Assembly: GCF_963082655.1 (NCBI RefSeq)
Contig: NC_081556.1
Coordinates: 496,001-560,000, forward strand
Direction: 5' to 3'
From: Stomoxys calcitrans
Taxonomy: Eukaryota; Arthropoda; Insecta; Diptera; Muscidae
Length of the DNA stretch: 64,000 nucleotides
Below the pieces are notes generated by a model. That model saw nothing but the letters and a program-made list of their open reading frames with translations, ran no database searches and had not been told where the DNA came from. Made by a program: the position numbers and the translations under genes. How positions within the stretch are numbered: position 1 is the stretch's first letter; each line of letters starts with the position of its first letter. Shown here piece after piece: positions 1 through 10,559 of the stretch.

Positions 1-352
1 CGGTGTAAAACACACTGCTACAGCAGCAACAACAACATTTTAAAAAACACATGTTTTTTCTCGGTTAAAGTGTGCTCTATTTCTTCTGACAAAAACATAA
101 AATAATCAGCTGTTTTAATTGTCAGTCGGGTGAAAGCAACACCAAATAAAATTGTTTTCGTAATTTTATGATTTAACCAGCTTTCTCACAACATTACCAA
201 TGGGTACGCATTAACGAATCAGATTTTGTTAAAATGTTTGGGTTATGTCATAGGAAGATAACATACAGAAATGTGATAGCAAATGAATCGTATGTAAATT
301 GACAATTTTGACATACATGATGAATTGACATGTCATAAGACAAGCACATATA

Positions 353-1980
353 CAGCGGTCAAAAAAAGTATTCATCATTCAATGTTTTTTTTTTAATAAG
401 TCTACAAAAGACAATTGGAATAAAAACATATTAAACTAATGATGCAGTAGTGCTTGTGTGATATATATGTACACAATTTCATTGTTTTTAAAGAAAAAAA
501 TAGTATTTATTGGAACAAAAAGGGCCATTTTACAGCTGAACACAAAAAAAGTATTCATCATTGCAAAAAAACAAAAAAATAAATAACATAATTCAAAAAA
601 ATTAATACTTTGTTATTCGACCACCGCGTCTTATAACTTCTTTTAAACGGTTTGACATCGATTGGACTAATTTAGCGGTTATATTTTGGTCTATATTAGT
701 CCATTCCTCCATTATCACCTGTTGCATTTGACTCTTGCTCGAAAAATTGCGCGTTCTCAATTTGCGTTCGAGATGTTCCCAAAGATGTTCAATTGGGTTC
801 AAGTCGGGACTTTGAGGAGGAGTTTTAATGACTTTGGGGCAGTTATACAGCATCCACATCTTGGTATTTAAAGCAGAATGTTTGGGGTCATTATCTTGAT
901 AATATTGAAAGTTATTACCAAGCCCAAGTTTTACAGCACTATCTTTTAAATTCCTCTTTAAAATGTCAATGTAATACTTATGATCCATTACTCCATTAAT
1001 AATTTCAAGATTTCCCGCTCCTGAAGCCGCCATACACCCCCAAACCATTAAACCACCTCCACCATGTTTTACAGTAGCAACTGTGTTTCGTTCTTCAAGC
1101 TCTGTATTTGGTTTTCTGTACACTATGACCTTTCCATCGCACCCAAAAAGATTAAACTTGCTCTCGTCTGCAAAAATGACTGTTTTCCAAAATGATTCGG
1201 GCTGTTTTACATACATTTTTGCGAAGTTTAGCCTTTTCACTCGGTTTATTTTATTTATAAAGGGCTTCTTACGTGCAGTTCTTCCTCTGTAACTATGCCT
1301 TTTGAGTGTATTTCGAATTGTTTGTGTAGTAACTTCCTTCCCTAAATATTCCATAGTGTTTTTACGAAGAATGGTCGCATTTGTCTTCGGAGTTTTCTGA
1401 ACTTGCCGCACTAGCCAACGCACATCTCCAACTGAAAGTGCTTTTGGTCGACCAGATCTTGGTTTATTGTCAACAGTTTTCGTTTCTGTCCACTTTTTGA
1501 TGATGGATTGTATAGTAGATCGTGGTCTATTTAATATTTCACTGATAGTTTTTTGAGTTAAACCATTCCTGTGGTGTTTTATTATCAAAACTTTTACCTC
1601 ATCAGAAACCTCGTTTTGCTTACGACCCATTTTGACAAAAACTAAATTTTCAATGAAATTAAATATTTGCTGTCAAGGGCAAAGCCTCCTTTACTAAATA
1701 AAACAGAAAAGGGGGATTCCCAAATAATATTTGAATTTGACTTTGATGATAGCACATCAATGATGAATACTTTTTTTGTTCTGTTTTTGGTGTTATTATA
1801 TAAAATTGCATTTTTTGCGCTAATTAAATTTATTTTTTGAATTTATTTTAAAACATATTACGAAAAATAAACTATTGCATAAAACTGCACTATTTGTTTA
1901 CTTTAAATTTTCTTCAATTACCCAAAATAAGTGAATTTATTATCAATTTTGCTAATGATGAATACTTTTTTTGACCGCTG
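353..1980 (-). mobile_element. Tc1-like transposon copy 1, complete, IR/DR type
   Basis: The element is bounded by a TA duplication (351-352 and 1981-1982). Its 27-bp outer termini, beginning CAGCGGTC and continuing AAAAAAAGTATTCATCATT, are identical and inverted (353-379 and 1954-1980). Part of the same motif recurs inside each end (about 547-566 and 1757-1781). Each end is therefore roughly 215-225 bp long and carries two copies of the motif in direct orientation. This is the IR/DR layout known from Minos-, S- and Sleeping Beauty-type Tc1 relatives. One uninterrupted transposase lies on the minus strand. A near-identical second copy lies at 31244-32894, so the family moved recently. The insertion lies in the RhoGEF2 intron upstream of the exon at 2972. 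Confidence 0.95.
602..1630 (-). CDS. Tc1-like transposase (DD34E), intact
   Basis: This 342-aa protein would cut and paste the surrounding element by binding its terminal repeats. Residues about 10-47 form a paired-type helix-turn-helix (VKVLIIKHHRNGLTQKTISE and following). A GRPKALS AT-hook-like stretch (60-66) and a second HTH region follow. The catalytic triad is visible as D155 (FADES), D246 (YYQDNDPKH) and E281 (SPDLNPIEHLW), with 34 residues between the last two, as in Tc1. The glycine-rich box KHGGGGLMVWGC lies at 188-199. Length is typical of Tc1 transposases and no stop or frameshift interrupts it, so it is potentially active. The start is the ATG of MGRKQNEV, just inside the 3' (right) IR/DR end. 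I infer activity only from intactness. Confidence 0.95.
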   Translation of the reverse strand: MGRKQNEVSDEVKVLIIKHHRNGLTQKTISEILNRPRSTIQSIIKKWTETKTVDNKPRSGRPKALSVGDVRWLVRQVQKTPKTNATILRKNTMEYLGKEVTTQTIRNTLKRHSYRGRTARKKPFINKINRVKRLNFAKMYVKQPESFWKTVIFADESKFNLFGCDGKVIVYRKPNTELEERNTVATVKHGGGGLMVWGCMAASGAGNLEIINGVMDHKYYIDILKRNLKDSAVKLGLGNNFQYYQDNDPKHSALNTKMWMLYNCPKVIKTPPQSPDLNPIEHLWEHLERKLRTRNFSSKSQMQQVIMEEWTNIDQNITAKLVQSMSNRLKEVIRRGGRITKY

Positions 1981-1982
1981 TA

Positions 1983-2971
1983 GCAGCTTTAGCAGTAGAT
2001 GAATGAATAGATACTGAAACAGTTTCTAGAAACCTAGCTTCCCAATTAAGTTTCAGAACAATCGTTGATGTATCGATATTTGGAAAATGTAGTCAACTTA
2101 ACTTTTTGAAAATTTGTTTGTTTTGAAACAGCGCAGACGGCTGAAGGTTAACGGAAATATTTTTAGGTAGATGTATGAACGTAACATTGGTAACATTGTG
2201 TATTGGCATCACTAGAATACTAATAATTAGATATAACTACTAACCTAAGGTATGGAGCTTGTTTCTACGTCAATATTATTAAAATAATGCATGTAAGCAA
2301 TGCCCACTAGGCTTTTCATGGCCTAATCCACAAATTAAAGTTGGAACATTGGGTTCTTGTTTTGTTCATAGCCTCACAGTTCTGTGTTAGGTGATACGTT
2401 GCGGCTTTTCAATCTGAGACACTTTACAGCAAATCTGTGCATCGGTAAATTCAAAGGTTGCACTTGTTTCGACCAGACTCTTGTACTACAATTCAAACAT
2501 AATGCCAGACCTTTAACACCAGACAACCTAACATGGAAAATCCATTATATAAATAGCCAATTTTGTACGTATGCTTCGGTTTAAGGTGTTCCCAAACTAT
2601 CTAAACTTCTTACATAGATGCTCTCCATTGCGTTGCACTTTCTTTCATGCACACAAAAGTGTTGTTCCCTTTTCACCATATGTGAAATGTTGTAAAAAGT
2701 AGAATTAAGCAAATTCCAAAGGGCAATCAAGCACTTCATAACAAATGGCCATCTACAACTCTAAATGGCATAATAGATTTTATTCGTTTTTTTTGTTGTT
2801 GTTGTTGTAAAATATTATAAAGAAGATTTGGCATATTTTATCTATGATTAGAAGTAGAATTTATAAGCCTAGCTAGTTTGCATGTTGGAACAGTTTTGCA
2901 TGTTGTTGAATAAGGCTGTGATTTTAGACATTTTATTCCTCATTGCCCTTTTTGTCTCATACGTTTTTTAG
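1983..2971 (+). other. RhoGEF2 intron, no recognisable feature
   Basis: This AT-rich sequence lies between the Tc1-like element and the first supported exon. I see no credible ORF, tRNA or terminal-repeat structure. The 66-codon open frame at 2384-2584 has no domain signature and no splice context. Confidence 0.6.
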
Positions 2972-3062
2972 GCTTTGGGACAGACACCACACAATGTGAA
3001 CCACATGAACAAACATAGACGAGTGGTATCGTCGCCGGAAAATATGCACCCAAGACATCCGG
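2972..3062 (+). CDS. RhoGEF2: RhoGEF2 coding exon upstream of the RGS domain
   Basis: This 91-nt internal exon is framed by an acceptor (TTTTTTAG before 2972) and a strong donor (GTAAGT at 3063). It enters in phase 0 and leaves one base over. The product reads ALGQTPHNVNHMNKHRRVVS and continues to RHP. The leftover G joins AT of the next exon to give Asp, and the frame then runs through the whole RGS exon. It lies in the low-complexity linker between the PDZ domain (expected upstream of this window) and the RGS domain of PDZ-RhoGEF/LARG-type proteins. There is no domain of its own, so the assignment rests on splice signals and frame continuity. Confidence 0.75.
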
Positions 3063-3482
3063 GTAAGTTTTTGCAACACACCGAATACTTAGAAGTGGTG
3101 ATCATAGCAGCGGTTGTTTTATCGAAAGTTCGCTGTTATCATTACCATGCCAATAAATGCATGTTTTCGCATTTTCTTTGGAATAATCGTAGCCTAGGGG
3201 GCAGTTATCATTGGGAATAAACAACAACGCATCGAAAGAGTGTGTGCTCATGATAATTTTTATTTTTTATTTCGTGTCATATATAAATATACAATATATA
3301 TCTTATTTTGCATAATTTTAAATGTTTCCTGGGGAACTACAATGAATTTTGGATTGCACAAACAATGTTGTCTCTATTCAAGTGTGTTTTATTTTAATTG
3401 TATTTGCTTATCATCGGAAAGTTCCATCAAAACTTTTCTTACACGATGTGATATTGAAATTTTCCGATTTGTCTTATCTCAG

Positions 3483-4305
3483 ATCGTCACATCAAAACAA
3501 ATTCGGGATCCTGGGAGCTGATAGAAAAAGACGATGAGAGTACTCCACCAGGTACACCACCACCTCCCTACAGACATGCCCATTCCGCCAGCATGTCGGG
3601 TAACGAAGATAGTATTCACGAACATGGCGGAGCATCGACAAGTGGAATTTTCGTTGAATCTCATCATTTCACGCCTTTGGCTGGAGCTGTGTCGCCTCCC
3701 CCTTTATCACATTCCAGTCGTATTCAAGCGGCCCAAACGAGTTGTACCCAAAAGGAGATCATGTCAATGGAAGACGAGGATGCGTCCGACCAGGAAGGTC
3801 CGTTTATAGACGAGAACGGTCCGTTCAATTCGCTTCAACGGTTGCTGGAAACGGAAAACGTTGCATTTCTGGCAGTATTTCTGAACTTTGTGCTTTCCAA
3901 TTCGGAACCAGCGCCCCTTCTATTTTACCTTATAACGGGTCTATACAAGGAGGGCACCGCCAAAGACATGCGTAAATGGGTATACGAAATTCATTCGACC
4001 TTTCTGGTGCCTCGTGCCCCTCTTGTTTGGTACCGTCACGATGAGTTGTTGGCCCGAGAGGTGGATGTGGTTCTTCAGAATGAATTCGACAAAGTCGAGA
4101 TTCTGAGAAAGGTATTTTGGAAGAGCCGTAAAAAAGCCAGAGATATTATATGCGAACAATTGAGAGAATTCCAACAAAAACGAACAGCTGGTTTGGGAAC
4201 TATATACGGGCCAACAGATGCTCAATTGGCCGAAGCAAAGGGGGACAAACAGCGAGAACAACACATTTTTGAGGAGACCCTCATGAAGAAGTTACAAGTT
4301 TTAAT
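3483..4305 (+). CDS. RhoGEF2: RhoGEF2 exon with linker and most of the LH/RGS-like domain
   Basis: This 823-nt exon has an acceptor TATCTCAG (ends 3482) and a donor GTAAGT at 4306. The first third encodes a Pro/Ser-rich linker (SWELIEKDDESTPPGTPPPP). From about 3820 (GPFNSLQRLLETENVAFLAV) it encodes the RGS-homology domain of RhoGEFs of the p115/PDZ-RhoGEF/LARG class. Recognisable segments are FLNFVLSNSEPAPLLFYLIT, then LYKEGTAKDMRKWVYEIHST, and later REFQQKRTAGLG. In this family the domain binds activated Galpha12/13 (Concertina in flies) and links GPCR signals to Rho1 and myosin contraction. The codon split AT|T at the 3' junction continues into the next exon as IDEYDKDLPNEDP. Confidence 0.93.
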
Positions 4306-4366
4306 GTAAGTAATGCAGCCGTAGAAATGGCATGTTCTCTTTAAAAAAAAATTTTGAATGTTTCAG

Positions 4367-4553
4367 TGACGAGTACGATAAAGATCTCCCTAACGAGGAT
4401 CCAAAGAAACTGGCACTATGCTCCGCACTGTCTACGGTTATACATCGAATATTCATAACACGCTCCCATCCAAATAGTATAATAGATCGCGTCCACCATT
4501 TCGTCAGTCGGGAGAAGAGTTTCAAATCTCGTTTAATGGGCAAGAAAGGAAAG
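4367..4553 (+). CDS. RhoGEF2: RhoGEF2 exon, C-terminal end of the RGS-like domain
   Basis: This 187-nt exon lies between acceptor TTTCAG (ends 4366) and donor GTGAGT (4554). It reads IDEYDKDLPNEDPKKLALCS, then ALSTVIHRIFITRSHPN and FVSREKSFKSRLMGKKGK. It finishes the helical RGS-homology module, and its basic tail leads to the C1 domain, as in LARG and PDZ-RhoGEF. The exon ends in phase 0. The small intron upstream (4306-4366, 61 nt) is a typical minimal fly intron. Confidence 0.92.
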
Positions 4554-4621
4554 GTGAGTAGCAAGCAATTTCGTTATGCCAAGCTATCAAGGGACAAAAA
4601 CCAATTTCATTCAATTTGCAG

Positions 4622-4733
4622 ATGATTGTGCGTGGTCATCCATTGGTATTGAGACAATACTACGAAGTGACCCACTGTAATCATTGCCAAACGATAATCT
4701 GGGGTGTCAGCCCACAAGGCTTCCATTGTACAG
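4622..4733 (+). CDS. RhoGEF2: RhoGEF2 exon, first half of the C1 zinc finger
   Basis: The exon follows a TTTGCAG acceptor (ends 4621) and precedes donor GTAATG (4734). It encodes MIVRGHPLVLRQYYEVTHCN and continues HCQTIIWGVSPQGFHCT. It carries the first His, the first Cys pair and the third Cys of a C1 domain. With the next exon the full ligand pattern is H-X12-C-X2-C-X13-C-X2-C-X4-H-X2-C-X7-C, so no zinc ligand is missing. C1 domains in this family contribute to membrane association. The exon leaves one base, which joins AC to give Asp. Confidence 0.93.
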
Positions 4734-4823
4734 GTAATGCTATATTATATTCCTATGCGAATCGTTCCTCTCCCTAACGACTAGTGTTGTTGTTGTTGTT
4801 TTTCTTCTTCTTCTTGTTCACAG

Positions 4824-4994
4824 ACTGTAAATTAAATATTCACCGTCCTTGTTCGAAAATATTAGAAGAGAATTGCCCTGGCCCATTACCTCAAGCGAAA
4901 CGGAAAGATAAAGATCTGAATAACGATAGTAAAATAAGTAAACTAATTATGGGCAAAATCCGCCAGAAAACGTCAACGGATGCTAGTGGTGGAG
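4824..4994 (+). CDS. RhoGEF2: RhoGEF2 exon, second half of the C1 domain and linker
   Basis: A pyrimidine-rich TTCTTGTTCACAG acceptor (ends 4823) precedes this exon, and donor GTATGT lies at 4995. It begins DCKLNIHRPCSKILEENCPG, completing the C1 zinc ligands. A very basic linker follows (QAKRKDKDLNNDSKISKLIM, then GKIRQKTSTDASGGG). It ends with one base over, which pairs with AC of the next exon. Confidence 0.92.
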
Positions 4995-5079
4995 GTATGT
5001 ATGAAATATTCTTCTAGATAACGCTATGGACCTCTCTTATTAAGCAAAATGCACTTTTTCCTCATTTGATTCATTGCAG

Positions 5080-5133
5080 ACAAACGCCAGCGGCAAGATG
5101 CAGACGATTTCGATCCTTTGGAGCTACCCAATG
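5080..5133 (+). CDS. RhoGEF2: RhoGEF2 short linker exon before the 46-kb intron
   Basis: This 54-nt exon follows acceptor TTCATTGCAG (ends 5079) and precedes strong donor GTAAGT (5134). It encodes DKRQRQDADDFDPLELPN and leaves a single G. The next acceptor found that fits is 51192, where the G plus AA gives Glu (ERLNSTSIQRHPSDRR), so the full-length transcript would skip a 46-kb intron. Small linker exons elsewhere in that intron could have been missed. Confidence 0.88.
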
Positions 5134-5259
5134 GTAAGTCACATCTTAAGCTCAATGACGGTTTTATTTAAAAATTTATGCGAATATATGGGTCTTCCTT
5201 GAAAAGTAAAATGAAAAAATCGTTACACAATTGGGCAATTACGGGTTTTAAGTTTAATT

Positions 5260-5350
5260 TGTCGTTGTTGTTGTAGCAGCGTGTTGTACACTGAGGTGGC
5301 TGCCTTTGCCGATGAAGGAATCTATAGGGTCAATCCGGTACGTACAACCG
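5260..5350 (+). repeat. GTTGTTG short dispersed repeat
   Basis: The segment runs from GTTGTTGTTGTAGCAGCGTG through GAGGTGGCTGCC and CCGATGAAGGAATC to GTCAATCCGGTACGTAC. Related segments occur inverted at 25455-25550 and 28740-28806, and as fragments at 1-40 (minus) and 42450-42492. The copies share a GTT-rich end and a CCGGTACGTAC end, which suggests a small retroposon. I could not assign a class. Confidence 0.6.
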
Positions 5351-5609
5351 ACTATCATGAGATTGACGTTTAATTTGTACTAGCTCACCCATAATCTTTT
5401 GAATTCTGTCCTATTGAAACAGAACAGAAAGTTTGCTAGAAATGGGACAGCATTATTTTTTTCTGCTGTTTTCATGTAGCCCAAAAATTTTAATTATACT
5501 TAAAATAATGACTTTAATTTAAGTCCAATATTGTTATGATCGAGTTATAGGTCCGTTTATGTGTAATTTAAGGAAACGTGAGCGCTCCGATAATTGACTT
5601 TATATGGCG

Positions 5610-5965
5610 ATTTCAGGTGTAAAGTAGGTACATGTTTAGGACTTTTGTAGGTGGACGGAACGGTTTCCCATGATCTTGTTTCATGTTTCAATGTCAGTTC
5701 GTACTCTACTCCTAAACCCCTTTTATTTGATACCCAGATTGGCATAAACAGGCTTGATACTTGGCCCACGCTTTGGTTTTCATACTCTCCTCCAAATATC
5801 TTGAATTTGAAGTCCATGTTGTCATAATTAGGTTGTAAAACCCTAGAAATTGAGTGTTTCCTCATCATGATCGTGATTTTATAGATTGGGATGACCCCCA
5901 GGCACTCGACAATTGACGCCATTTTTCTAATCAGATTCGCTGTACCCTCCATTTGAGACACCAGA
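5610..5965 (-). repeat. Degenerate tandem repeat, CGTACTCTACTC type
   Basis: Phrases such as TTCGTACTCTACTCCTAAA followed by TTTTATTTGATACCCAGATT resemble the monomers at 7390-7990 (TTCGTATTCTACTTTCAAGT followed by TTTGAATCCCATACTG). The 134-codon frame on the minus strand here is a by-product of the repeat and shows no protein signature. Confidence 0.5.
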
Positions 5966-5989
5966 TTGTGCCTTTCGTTGCATTACCCC

Positions 5990-6745
5990 TAACAACCTCT
6001 AAGCAAACGTGTACTCGTTGGGGTTGTTGGGGGAAAGGCCACTTCCTAGATAACCCGTTTTTTTCAGCACAGAACCATTCTTGACAGCGAACATTGAAAG
6101 AAAATAGGTTATGTCGTTGTTGAGTCTATATGGAAATGAATTTGTTTTACACTAAAAATATAAGCCCACATAGTGCAAAATACTGCATCCTCTCCCTTAG
6201 TTTTTTAAACTGTCCATCATCTATTTCGTTCATTGAGAGCCTAGTATAGAATCATTCATTACTAGCATTATTCATTATTGTGCGAGCTCGCAATAAATAT
6301 ACAAACAACAACAAAAAAGCTTACCAACATGCCAAGTAGAGCCATGCACATAACACCCACCCAATACCCTCACCTAAATAGTGATACTCTTTCTCACACA
6401 CATTTACTCTCATTTATCTCAACATGACATTGCATGTACACCGATAACGAATGCTTTAAGAAAACCAACAACAATTTGCTGTGTTTATGCTTCTTCTTCT
6501 TTTATTGAAAATTAATTCCTCATCTTCGTGGCTTTTCTTTTCGGAAAATTACTTTTCATATATATTCTTCGCTTCTCTGGAAAATATCTATCGATTGATG
6601 TCTATTTTATTAAAATCCATTCAGCCGAATGGCCGTAATACTTACCACAAAATTGCCAATATAAAATCATTGGCCGTTTAATAATATACGTATACGTAAT
6701 AAGAAGTATCTGTTTGCGTTAAATAAGGCAAATAATTATCAACGG
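5990..6745 (+). other. RhoGEF2 intron, no recognisable feature
   Basis: AT-rich sequence without a credible ORF, terminal inverted repeats or RNA gene. Confidence 0.55.
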
Positions 6746-6749
6746 GGGT

Positions 6750-7066
6750 CAAAATAGCAAATCATTGTCTAACCGCACCAATCTCCATTGTTCCACTGTA
6801 GCAGAAGGTTGAAAGCGGTTTTTATATTTTGCGAATGTGGGCCAAAGATAAATCGACATTACATCTGGAAAAAAATCTAAAAAATATCTTCAAAATAGCA
6901 AATCATTGTCTAACCGCATCAATCTTCATTGCTCCATTGTTGCAAAAGGTTGAAAGCGGTTTTTAACTTTTACGAATGTGGGCCAAAGATAAATCGACAT
7001 TCCAAGAGGTCTGGTGATTTTAAATGAATGACATTACATCTGATAAAAATCTAAAAATTTCTTCAT
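6750..7066 (+). repeat. Tandem duplication, about 141-bp unit
   Basis: The unit beginning CAAAATAGCAAATCATTGTC starts at 6750 and again at 6891. Both copies contain the phrases GGTTGAAAGCGGTTTTTA and GTGGGCCAAAGATAAATCG. The second copy carries an extra stretch of about 35 bp (CAAGAGGTCTGGTGATTTTA and following) before the shared ACATTACATCTG. Confidence 0.85.
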
Positions 7067-7119
7067 CTTATGTGACATAGTGACAATATTTATTTATTTT
7101 TTATTAACACTTCAAGATC

Positions 7120-8640
7120 TCTCAGTGGAACTCCATATAAAAATATCGATTTTATTGCAATATCAGTCCGAATCGGACGAACATATATATGTGAGCTTTA
7201 TTCAAATTTGAACCGATTTTTTCGATAAGCTTCGGCTACTTGGCTAAAAAGAAATGTCTGTGCCAAATTTGGAGATGATGAGATGAAAATTGCTACCTGC
7301 ACTTTATACACAAACTAGCTGGATCGGTGTGCTTCGCTACACCCATAAGAGTTTGCGACCCCTTTTGACATGGTCTAAATTTGAAAACTATTAATATTCG
7401 TATTTAACTCTCAAATAACTTTCTTTAGAATTCCATATTGTCCCGTTTGGTACATATGCCCATTTGGGGCATTACTTTGGGGTGAGGCTACTACCCGGGA
7501 ATTGACTGAAATTTTTATATAATTTTCGTATTCTAATCTCCAATACCTTTTCGTTTGAGTCCCATTTTGTCCCGTTCGGTGTACATGTCCATTTAATGTT
7601 TAATATTGGGGTGGGTCGATCCACCCGATAAAAGATCCCAAACTTTTATATAAGCTTCGTATTCTACTTTCAAGTACTTTTCGTTTGAATCCCATACTGC
7701 CCCGATCGACCTACATGTCGGTTTGGGGGTGATTTTTGAGGTTGGGCGCCCCGATCCCCTGGTACTTCAGCCCAAATTTTGATATAAGTTTCGTATTTCA
7801 CTTCATTTGATACTACGTATATTTCCCCAATCGGTACACATGTCATTTTTGGTCGGTTTTTGAAGGTGTGGCGGCCCCCCGACACATGATGTCGAATGGT
7901 TATATCAAGTTTGTACTCTGCTCTTAAATAACTTTCATTTGATATCCATATTGTTCCAATCGGTAAACATGTAACGATTATTTAACACCAATGTTTTGTA
8001 CCCGTTCGGTCCAGATTTGGATATAGCTGCCATATACAACGATTTCTCGATTTAAGTTTTTGGGCCCATAAAAGGCGAACTTATTGTCCGATTTTGCTAA
8101 AATTTGGGACAGTGAGTTGTGTTAGGCCCTTCGACATTCCTCTTTAATTTAGCCCCGATCGGCCCAGATTTGGCTATAGGTGCCATATATACCGATCTCC
8201 CGATTTAAGATCTTAGGCCCATAAAAGGCGAAATTTGGTACAACGAGTTGTGTAAGGCCCTTCGCCACCCTTCTTCAATTTGGCCCAGATTTGGATATTG
8301 CTGCCATACAAAACCGATCTCTCGATTCAAGTTTTAGGGCCCATAAAAGGCGCATTTATTGTCGGATTTCGTTGAAATTTGGGAGAGTGAGTCGTGTTAT
8401 ACCCTTCGACATCCCTCTTCAATTTGACCCAGATCGGTTCAGTTATGGATACAGCTGCCATATTGGCCGATCTCTCGATTTAAAGTCCCATAAAAGGCGC
8501 ATTTATAATCCGACCATATTTGGATATAGCTGCTATGGCGGCATAAATTTTACATTTTTCACCGGTTATGACGAAAGGTGGTTTAAAAATATACCCGAGT
8601 TCGGCCCGGCCGGGTTTTTACTGGTTTTACAAATATAACT
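7120..8640 (+). repeat. Composite interspersed repeat with two tandem-monomer arrays
   Basis: The first array (about 7390-7990) has five monomers keyed by CGTATTCTA-CTCAAATAC-TTTCGTTTGA, spaced about 115-142 bp. The second (about 7990-8560) has four or five monomers keyed by GATATAGCTGCCATAT, CCGATCTCCCGATTTAAG and CCCATAAAAGGCG, spaced about 120-160 bp. It ends with ATACCCGAGTTCGGCCCGG and TTTTTACTGG, a version of the conserved right terminus of the family. The start near 7313 (AACTAGCTGGATCGGTGTGC) differs from the left terminus seen in the copy at 46870. Short open frames inside are not genes. Confidence 0.8.
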
Positions 8641-9424
8641 GTACATAACAGTGAAGGTAATATTTGGAACAATTATTCCTTATGTTATGCCTATACTGAC
8701 GTTTTAGCCTAATAATTTGTAATAACAATCGAGTGGTTTTCAGTGCATTATAAAGGAAAAACGAATCGTTTTCAGCGAATTATAAAAGAAAAAGGAGTCG
8801 GTAACCCAAAACAATGGCCTAATCACGGCATTCGATAACGTATTCGTTTTTGCCTCGAACAAATTGTCGATAAGAACACATATTTGGATCACGTCATTCG
8901 ATCGAAATATGCTTCCATTTTGTGCAGCGTTGACAGCATCAAAAAGCGAATTAGTAACAAAACATATATGAAAATTTCGTTGGGGGAAGTCAGTGATCGC
9001 TAAGGAAAGTCAAGTCACTTGCTGACCAAATATTGCAAATTCAGAGTTGTATCCAGATACACTCTTATGTCAAATGGTTTGTTTAGATTTTTAAGTTTTT
9101 TCAACATTTTTTTTCCACATTTTTAATGTTTTAAAGTACGTTTACATTGGCTACTAAATCCAGATTTATGGCCTTTTCGAGATTTAAGTGCTAAATCCTG
9201 TTTTTTTTTTTCAAGTTTTACCATACAAAAATAAATCCTACTTTTGGAGGATTTATTTTCCCAAATAAACCTGATATCGTGGCTGAATAATCGATAAAAG
9301 TACCAAAATATGCAACTGTTTTCAGGAATGTATGATATGTACATTCATGGATACGCATGTACGCTTGTGTATGTCACCTAAATCTCCCAAAAACGCAGTG
9401 TTTAGTTAAATCCAGATCATAAAA
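8641..9424 (+). other. RhoGEF2 intron, no recognisable feature
   Basis: No ORF, splice-compatible exon or repeat structure that I can name. Confidence 0.5.
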
Positions 9425-10119
9425 AATCAATGTAAACGTGCTATTAACTTAAAATGTATACGTTTGTAATCAGAAACCTTTTAATTTTTTGGCTGCCGAT
9501 TGACATTGACAGTGTACAGAAGTTGACAGGTGATTGGGAATTTCTATCCCCTTTTCCACAGGGTTAGGGGTTTCGAAAAATTTTAAATTCTATTGTAAAA
9601 TTTGGAAATTGAATGACGCGATTAGGCCCCAGCTTTGGTCTTTAATATATTAGACCTCTCTTGTTGTAGTACGATTGCATTACAGTATTGTTGATTTTCA
9701 TATGCAGATTTGCGATGCAGTATCAATGCTACCTCGTATTCCTGGTTTTTTTTCTTTTTCTTTTGATAATAATCAATGTAAACGTGCTATTAACTTAAAA
9801 TTTATACGTTTGTAATCAGAAACCTATTAATTTTTTGGCTGCCGATTGACATTGACAGTGTACAGAAGTTGACAGGTGATTGGGAATTTCTATCCCCTTC
9901 CCCACAGGGTAAGGGGTTTCGAAAAATTTTAAATTCTATTGTAAAATTTGGAAATGGAATGACGCGATTAGGCCCCAGCTTTGGTCGTTAATATATTAGA
10001 CCTCTTGTTGTAGTACGATTGCTTTACAGTATTGGTGATTTTCATATGCAGATTTGCGATGCAGTATCAATGCTACCTCGTATTCCTGGTTTTTTTTTTT
10101 TCTTTTTCTTTTGATAATT
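9425..10119 (+). repeat. 346-bp tandem duplication
   Basis: The unit starting AATCAATGTAAACGTGCTAT begins at 9425 and again at 9771. It ends in both copies with CTCGTATTCCTGG, a T-rich run and CTTTTTCTTTTGATAAT. The two copies differ by only a few substitutions and small indels, including the length of the T run, so the duplication is recent. No coding potential is visible. Confidence 0.95.
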
Positions 10120-10559
10120 TTCTGGCAAGTCTAGCAACATAAACTTCTGCAAACGCGACAACCTACAGTTTCCAAACTCTTATTTTGGGAATGTTGCTCT
10201 CTTAAAGTGGTCTCAATTGGATGAGACGAAATTCACGTAAGAGAATAATTCTGTATGTATTTATTGGGGGTTTGTTTTGGCCAATTTTCTCTGTTTTGCC
10301 GGCATTTTAGGAGTGGCTAACGAAAACATTGTCCCATATACATATATGCTATTACATATGCACATTTATATATGTCTGTGCATATTTGCACATGTATGCA
10401 TATTATTAAAAGATGAAAATCTTGTTTTGTTTTTAATTTTGAAAGTAAAATATAAAAAGTATATGAGCATATTTACGTATAGTACGACTTCATTGGCACC
10501 TAATTTTTGTGTTTAATTTTACTTAACATAGCCAACAACTATTAAGAGAAAACAGAATA

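Noticed and set aside
2384..2584. 66-codon frame upstream of the first supported exon as another RhoGEF2 exon
   Set aside because: No acceptor or donor fits its frame to the exon at 2972, and its sequence does not resemble the PDZ or linker regions.
5557..5961. 134-codon minus-strand open frame
   Set aside because: It coincides with a degenerate tandem repeat related to 7390-7990 and has no protein signature.
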